From: Hyphomicrobiales bacterium
GTDB taxonomy: Bacteria; Pseudomonadota; Alphaproteobacteria; Rhizobiales; Xanthobacteraceae
DNA length: 16,694 bases
Assembly: GCA_016210825.1 (NCBI GenBank)
Contig: JACQTM010000185.1
Coordinates: 1 to 16,694, forward strand
Direction: 5' to 3'
A program made the position numbers and the translations under genes. This document shows positions 13,544 through 16,694 of this stretch, in pieces. Below the pieces are notes generated by a model. That model worked only from the letters and a program-made list of their open reading frames with translations, had not been told where the DNA came from and did no database searches. Numbering within the stretch: position 1 is the first letter of the stretch; every line of letters starts with the position of its first letter.

Positions 13544-14511
13544 TCGTCGTTCGAGGCGTAGGGCCGCGGCAGCGGTGCGTCGGGCAGCCGCGCATGCGGA
13601 CGTCCGAAATCGGGTGCCGCCGAATCCTGGCCGATCTCGACGATGCCGCGCCGGATCGCGCGCGTGTGGGCGAAATGTTCGAACAACTTCTCGCCTTCGC
13701 CATTGCGGATGGCACGCGTAAGCACCGACAAATCCTCGTTGAAGCGCCCGAGCATCTCCAGCACGGCGTCCTTGTTGGTGAGGAAGACGTCGCGCCACAT
13801 CGTGGGATCGGACGCGGCGATGCGCGTAAAATCGCGAAAGCCGCCAGCGGAAAATTGCAACACCTCCGAGCGAGTCACGTTGCTGAACTCGTCTGCGGTG
13901 CCGACGATGGTGTAAGCGATCAGGTGCGGCAGGTGACTCGTGATCGCGAGCACGAGATCGTGGTGCTCGGGCGACATGGAGTCCACATTGGCGCCGAGCC
14001 TGCGCCAAAACGCGGCAAGCCGCGCGACTGCGTCGCGATCAGTTCCTTCCGGCGGTGTGAGGATGCACCAGCGATTGACGAAGAGTTCGGCGAAGCCCGC
14101 ATCCGGGCCGGAATGCTCGGTTCCCGCAACCGGATGGGCGGGAATGAAATGCACGCCCTTCGGCAGGTGTGGCGCCATGTCGGCGACAACGGCCGACTTG
14201 ACCGATCCAACGTCGGAGATAACGGCGCCGGGCTTAAGATGCGCGCCGATGTCTTTCGCGGCCGCGCCGCTCTGTCCGACCGGGATGCATACAATCACGA
14301 GATCGGCGTCCTCGACTGCGGCGGCGTTGGTATCGGCGACCTTGTCGGCAAGGCGCAGCTCGGCGACTCGGCGGCGCGTGGTCTCCGAGCGCGCGGTGGC
14401 GACGATGGTTTTCACCGCGCCCGATTCGCGCGCGGCGCGTGCGATCGAGGAGCCGATCAGGCCGGTCCCGATCAGCGCCAGGCACTCGAAAATGGGGGCA
14501 TCCTTGCTCAC
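13540..14511 (-). CDS. tyrC: Prephenate/arogenate dehydrogenase (TyrC/TyrA family)
   Basis: Cytosolic NAD(P)-dependent oxidative decarboxylase of tyrosine biosynthesis, taking prephenate to 4-hydroxyphenylpyruvate or arogenate to tyrosine. The 323-aa product has the dinucleotide loop GTGLIGSS (15-22) and the substrate-site motif HPVAGTEHSGP (about residues 126-136), with the conserved TyrA histidine in HPxAG. The helical C-terminal domain contains SHLPHLIAY and the GGFRDFTRIAASDP stretch typical of cyclohexadienyl dehydrogenases. No chorismate mutase or ACT domain is fused. The start is GTG at 14511, inside a 4-bp GTGA overlap with the hisC stop, so translation is probably coupled to hisC. 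The stop (TAA) overlaps that of the convergent DUF2125 gene in a shared TTAA. Cofactor preference cannot be read confidently from the sequence. Confidence 0.95.
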   Translation of the reverse strand: MSKDAPIFECLALIGTGLIGSSIARAARESGAVKTIVATARSETTRRRVAELRLADKVADTNAAAVEDADLVIVCIPVGQSGAAAKDIGAHLKPGAVISDVGSVKSAVVADMAPHLPKGVHFIPAHPVAGTEHSGPDAGFAELFVNRWCILTPPEGTDRDAVARLAAFWRRLGANVDSMSPEHHDLVLAITSHLPHLIAYTIVGTADEFSNVTRSEVLQFSAGGFRDFTRIAASDPTMWRDVFLTNKDAVLEMLGRFNEDLSVLTRAIRNGEGEKLFEHFAHTRAIRRGIVEIGQDSAAPDFGRPHARLPDAPLPRPYASNDD

Positions 14512-15608
14512 GCCTTGCCCATGAATTCGGCTAGCGTCTTGACCACGAGCCGATTGGCTTCCTCGGTTCCCACGGACATGCGGAGCGCATTGGGAAGGTG
14601 ATAAGCCTCAACCCGGCGCAGCACGAGGCCGCGTGTTGTGAGGAGCTTGTCGGCGTCCTTGGCAGTGCGTCCCGGTGTGTCCTGGAAATGGATGAGCACG
14701 AAATTGGCGACGCTCGGCGTCACCTGCAAACCAAGTTTGCCGATCTCCTCGGTCAGCCAGCCAAGCCAGCGCTCGTTATGGATGCGCGCGGTCTCCGTGT
14801 GCGCCGGGTCGGACAGCGCGGCGACACCCGCGGCGATCGCCGGTGCGTTGACGTTAAACGGCCCGCGAATTCGGTTGATCGCATCGACCACGTGTGCGGG
14901 GCCATAGAGCCAGCCGAGGCGCAGCGCCGCGAGTCCGTAGATTTTCGAAAACGTGCGGCACATGACGACGTTGTCGTTCGTCGCTACGAGTTCGATCCCC
15001 GATTCATAATCGTTCCGGCGCACATATTCGGCATAGGCCGCATCGAGCACGAGCAACACATGCGGCGGCAGCGCGCGGTGTAAGCGTTTGACCTCGTCGA
15101 AGGATACATAGGTTCCCGTCGGATTGTTCGGATTTGCGAGAAAAACGATCTTGGTCTTCGCCGTCACCACCTTAAGGATCGCGTCCACGTTCGCGGTGTA
15201 ATTTGTTTCCGGCACGGCGACGGGCTTGGCGCCGGTGCCAAGCGTCGCGATCGGATAGACCAGGAAGGCATGTTTGGTGTGGATTGCTTCGTCGCCGTCG
15301 GCGAGATAGGCGCGCGCGAGCAGGTTGAGCAGATCGTCGGAGCCCGCCCCGCAGACGATGCGCGCGGGATCGAGGCCGAACGCCCTGCCGATGGCTTCGC
15401 GCAGATCCGATGCCGAACCGTCCGGGTAATCCTGCAGATGATCAGCCGTCGCGCGATAAGCCGCGAGCGCCTTCGGACTTGGTCCGAGCGGCGTCTCGTT
15501 GGAGGAAAGCTTGTAAACCTTCGCCGTCGGCGCCGTGCTCTTGCCGGGCACATAGGCCTTGATGGCAAGCACGCCGGGACGCGGTTCGGGGCGCAGTGCA
15601 GCGGACAT
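14508..15608 (-). CDS. hisC: Histidinol-phosphate / aromatic aminotransferase
   Basis: PLP aminotransferase of fold type I, family HisC, which transaminates imidazole-acetol phosphate in histidine synthesis; members linked to tyrC also act on aromatic keto acids. The 366-aa product has SSNETPLGPSP (35-45), the Tyr in DYPDG (60-64), ANPNNPTGT (158-166), DAAYAEY (189-195), the Schiff-base lysine in SKIYGLAALRLGW (Lys222) and Arg230 of that motif. The ATG at 15608 has a purine-rich but non-canonical upstream region. Downstream tyrC overlaps by 4 bp; upstream aroQ is separated by 147 bp holding a palindromic repeat. Its position between chorismate mutase and prephenate dehydrogenase makes a dual histidine and tyrosine/phenylalanine role likely, but this is inference from context. 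It is not near other his genes here. Confidence 0.95.
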   Translation of the reverse strand: MSAALRPEPRPGVLAIKAYVPGKSTAPTAKVYKLSSNETPLGPSPKALAAYRATADHLQDYPDGSASDLREAIGRAFGLDPARIVCGAGSDDLLNLLARAYLADGDEAIHTKHAFLVYPIATLGTGAKPVAVPETNYTANVDAILKVVTAKTKIVFLANPNNPTGTYVSFDEVKRLHRALPPHVLLVLDAAYAEYVRRNDYESGIELVATNDNVVMCRTFSKIYGLAALRLGWLYGPAHVVDAINRIRGPFNVNAPAIAAGVAALSDPAHTETARIHNERWLGWLTEEIGKLGLQVTPSVANFVLIHFQDTPGRTAKDADKLLTTRGLVLRRVEAYHLPNALRMSVGTEEANRLVVKTLAEFMGKA

Positions 15609-15622
15609 CTAATTTTCCATTT

Positions 15623-15745
15623 CTCCCTCCCCCCCTGCGGGGGAGGGTTGGGGAGGGGTATTAAGATACGTACTCATTGTTTGTCGATTACCCCCACCCG
15701 GCTCGCTTCGCGCGCCGACCGCCCCCCCAAGGGGGGAGGTGAAAA
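15623..15745. repeat. REP-like palindromic intergenic element
   Basis: The 147-bp gap between aroQ and hisC is mostly an interspersed-repeat-like palindromic element. Left hairpin: CCCTCCCCC (15625-15633) pairs with GGGGGAGGG (15639-15647), a 9-bp stem with 5-nt loop. Right hairpin: C6 (15723-15728) against G6 (15731-15736) with a 2-nt AA centre. The arms 15650-15660 (G-rich) and 15690-15697 (C-rich) can also pair imperfectly, folding the whole region into a bow-tie. The segment CACCCGGCTCGCTTCGC followed by C-run/G-run hairpins resembles short palindromic repeats common in Bradyrhizobium and related genomes. The + strand 15639-15658 also fits a G-quadruplex pattern (G5-A-G3-TT-G4-A-G4). Copy number elsewhere cannot be seen from this window. 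Confidence 0.7.
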
Positions 15746-15755
15746 TGAGAAATAT

Positions 15756-16622
15756 TCAGCGCACAGTTTGAACTGGCCGCGCGCCGCCGGCCGTGACCGT
15801 ATAGCGGGTCGCATGGCTGCCGACGAGAGCCGAGGAACGCACCGAGGCGCCGGACTTAACCATGACCTCGACAATCGCGGCGATCGGCTTGTCCGGCGGC
15901 GGCGAAATCAGCAGCGCCGCGCCGTCGAAGGTTCCGTGCGGTACGGCGATCACCTCAGCGATCGGTGCGAGCGCGCGGGCGACCGCCGCATTCCAGCCGG
16001 CGACTGTGACGCTCCAGACCTCCACCTCGGTGACCATGGCATCGGACGCCGGCCGCGACACCGCAAAGACGGGTAGCGCCGCCGGGTGATCGGCGCGCTC
16101 GACGAATGGCAGCCGCGCGATGATCTTCGGCGCAGCTGCGTCCTCGAGCATCGTCCACCAGGCGCCCGCGCCCGCGACGGCTGTGGCGGGAACGAGGCCA
16201 AGATCGCCCTTCGATTTCGCGACTGCTTCGACAACGCCGGCGGCGCTCATGTGCGGCACAAACGGCACGGTGAAGCCGAAATGGAAGCGGGCGGAATCCC
16301 GCATCAAGGCGTCGCCCGCCGACAGGTCGGCATGCACGGAAAACGGCGCTTGCACATAGGTGAAGGTCGATATGATGACGCGCCAGATGCTCTCGGCGGT
16401 GTCGAGCGGCAGGATTCCTTTGTGCCGCTTGACCAGACGGCGCATCATCTCGGCCTCGCGCACCGGGCGGAACGCCGAGCCGGTCTCCTGGCTCTTCTTG
16501 ACCGAAATCAGCCGGTCGATGATCTCGCCGCGCTGCATCAGGAGCTGGTGCATCGCCTCGTCGATACGGTCGATCTCTTTGCGCAGATCGTCCAGCGCGG
16601 GTGCTGCGGGTGGCTTGGTCAT
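15756..16622 (-). CDS. Chorismate mutase (AroQ class) with C-terminal extension
   Basis: Cytosolic chorismate mutase, converting chorismate to prephenate at the branch to Tyr and Phe. From the ATG at 16622 it has 288 aa. Residues about 10-95 form an AroQ helical domain with the active-site set aligned to E. coli CM-P: Arg14 (R11), Arg31 (R28), Lys42 (K39), Arg55 and Glu56 (R51, E52) and Gln91 (Q88). Residues about 97-288 form a second domain. GDLGLVPA (139-146) and its surroundings resemble a prephenate dehydratase core, but the TRF catalytic motif is not recognisable and no ACT-type ESRP motif is visible, so dehydratase activity is unlikely. The frame continues to a TTG at 16658, but the ATG fits the domain start. 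It is the first gene of the aroQ-hisC-tyrC run. The 72 bp upstream to the window edge probably hold its promoter, but I cannot identify boxes. Confidence 0.9.
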   Translation of the reverse strand: MTKPPAAPALDDLRKEIDRIDEAMHQLLMQRGEIIDRLISVKKSQETGSAFRPVREAEMMRRLVKRHKGILPLDTAESIWRVIISTFTYVQAPFSVHADLSAGDALMRDSARFHFGFTVPFVPHMSAAGVVEAVAKSKGDLGLVPATAVAGAGAWWTMLEDAAAPKIIARLPFVERADHPAALPVFAVSRPASDAMVTEVEVWSVTVAGWNAAVARALAPIAEVIAVPHGTFDGAALLISPPPDKPIAAIVEVMVKSGASVRSSALVGSHATRYTVTAGGARPVQTVR

Positions 16623-16694
16623 GGCGGCATTGATAGGAAAGACGGCCAGCGAAGGCAAACAAAAGCTCGTCGGTCAGAACAGGGCAGGATGGGC

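Noticed and set aside
13078..14601. 507-codon open frame on the + strand across the DUF2125 3' end, tyrC and into hisC
   Set aside because: It runs antisense to tyrC, which has clear motifs, and crosses three real gene boundaries. It is Arg/Gly/Ala-rich without any domain, as expected of a shadow in GC-rich DNA.
1..16694. Mobile element, prophage, toxin-antitoxin or defence island
   Set aside because: No transposase, integrase, phage, toxin-antitoxin or defence genes are visible, and the genes are core metabolic, envelope and division functions with uniform codon use.

Overview
This is a GC-rich, gene-dense chromosomal segment of an alphaproteobacterium. Hyphomicrobiales (Rhizobiales) is most likely, near the Bradyrhizobium / Xanthobacteraceae / Pseudolabrys group. 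The evidence is the gene content and order: a TlpA thioredoxin divergent from argH, argH-lptM-lysA, a TIGR02302/DUF4175 membrane protein, a CpdR-type response regulator beside an MJ0042 zinc-ribbon protein, ftsEX-ydcF-plsC, a DUF2125 protein, and an aroQ-hisC-tyrC aromatic amino acid cluster. I see no rRNA, tRNA, CRISPR array, transposase, integrase, phage gene or obvious defence system. The placement is from recollection of family and neighbourhood, since no search was run.

Layout. 1-402: the 3' end of one gene and a small unidentified helical protein. 428-1096 (-): membrane-anchored thioredoxin TlpA, divergent from argH. 1121-4130 (+): argH, a short LptM-like lipoprotein and lysA, which make arginine and lysine with the envelope lipoprotein between them. 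4229-6790 (+): a large DUF4175 membrane protein, probably starting at TTG. 6794-8211 (-): an operon of a zinc-ribbon membrane protein followed by cpdR, facing the DUF4175 gene with only 3 bp between stop codons. 8212-8404: a divergent control region with a 12-bp palindrome and two hairpins. 8405-11652 (+): ftsE, ftsX, a YdcF/DUF218 protein and a PlsC acyltransferase, a cell-division and envelope operon. 11673-12263 (-): a ChaC-like gamma-glutamylcyclotransferase. 12410-13543 (+): a DUF2125 gene interrupted by an in-frame amber codon just after its membrane anchor. 13540-16622 (-): tyrC, hisC and a chorismate mutase, transcribed in the order aroQ, hisC, tyrC, with a palindromic repeat between aroQ and hisC.

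How the parts relate. AroQ makes prephenate, TyrC oxidises and decarboxylates it, and HisC-type aminotransferases can transaminate the product, so the right end is a plausible tyrosine route that also supplies histidine biosynthesis. The centre groups cell-cycle proteolysis control (CpdR) with division (FtsEX), but on opposite strands.

I do not see a convincing new biological system. The points most worth checking are the amber-split DUF2125 gene, the possible dead prephenate dehydratase-like domain on the chorismate mutase, the repeat with a G-quadruplex motif inside the aromatic operon, and the structured DNA between the cpdR operon and ftsE.
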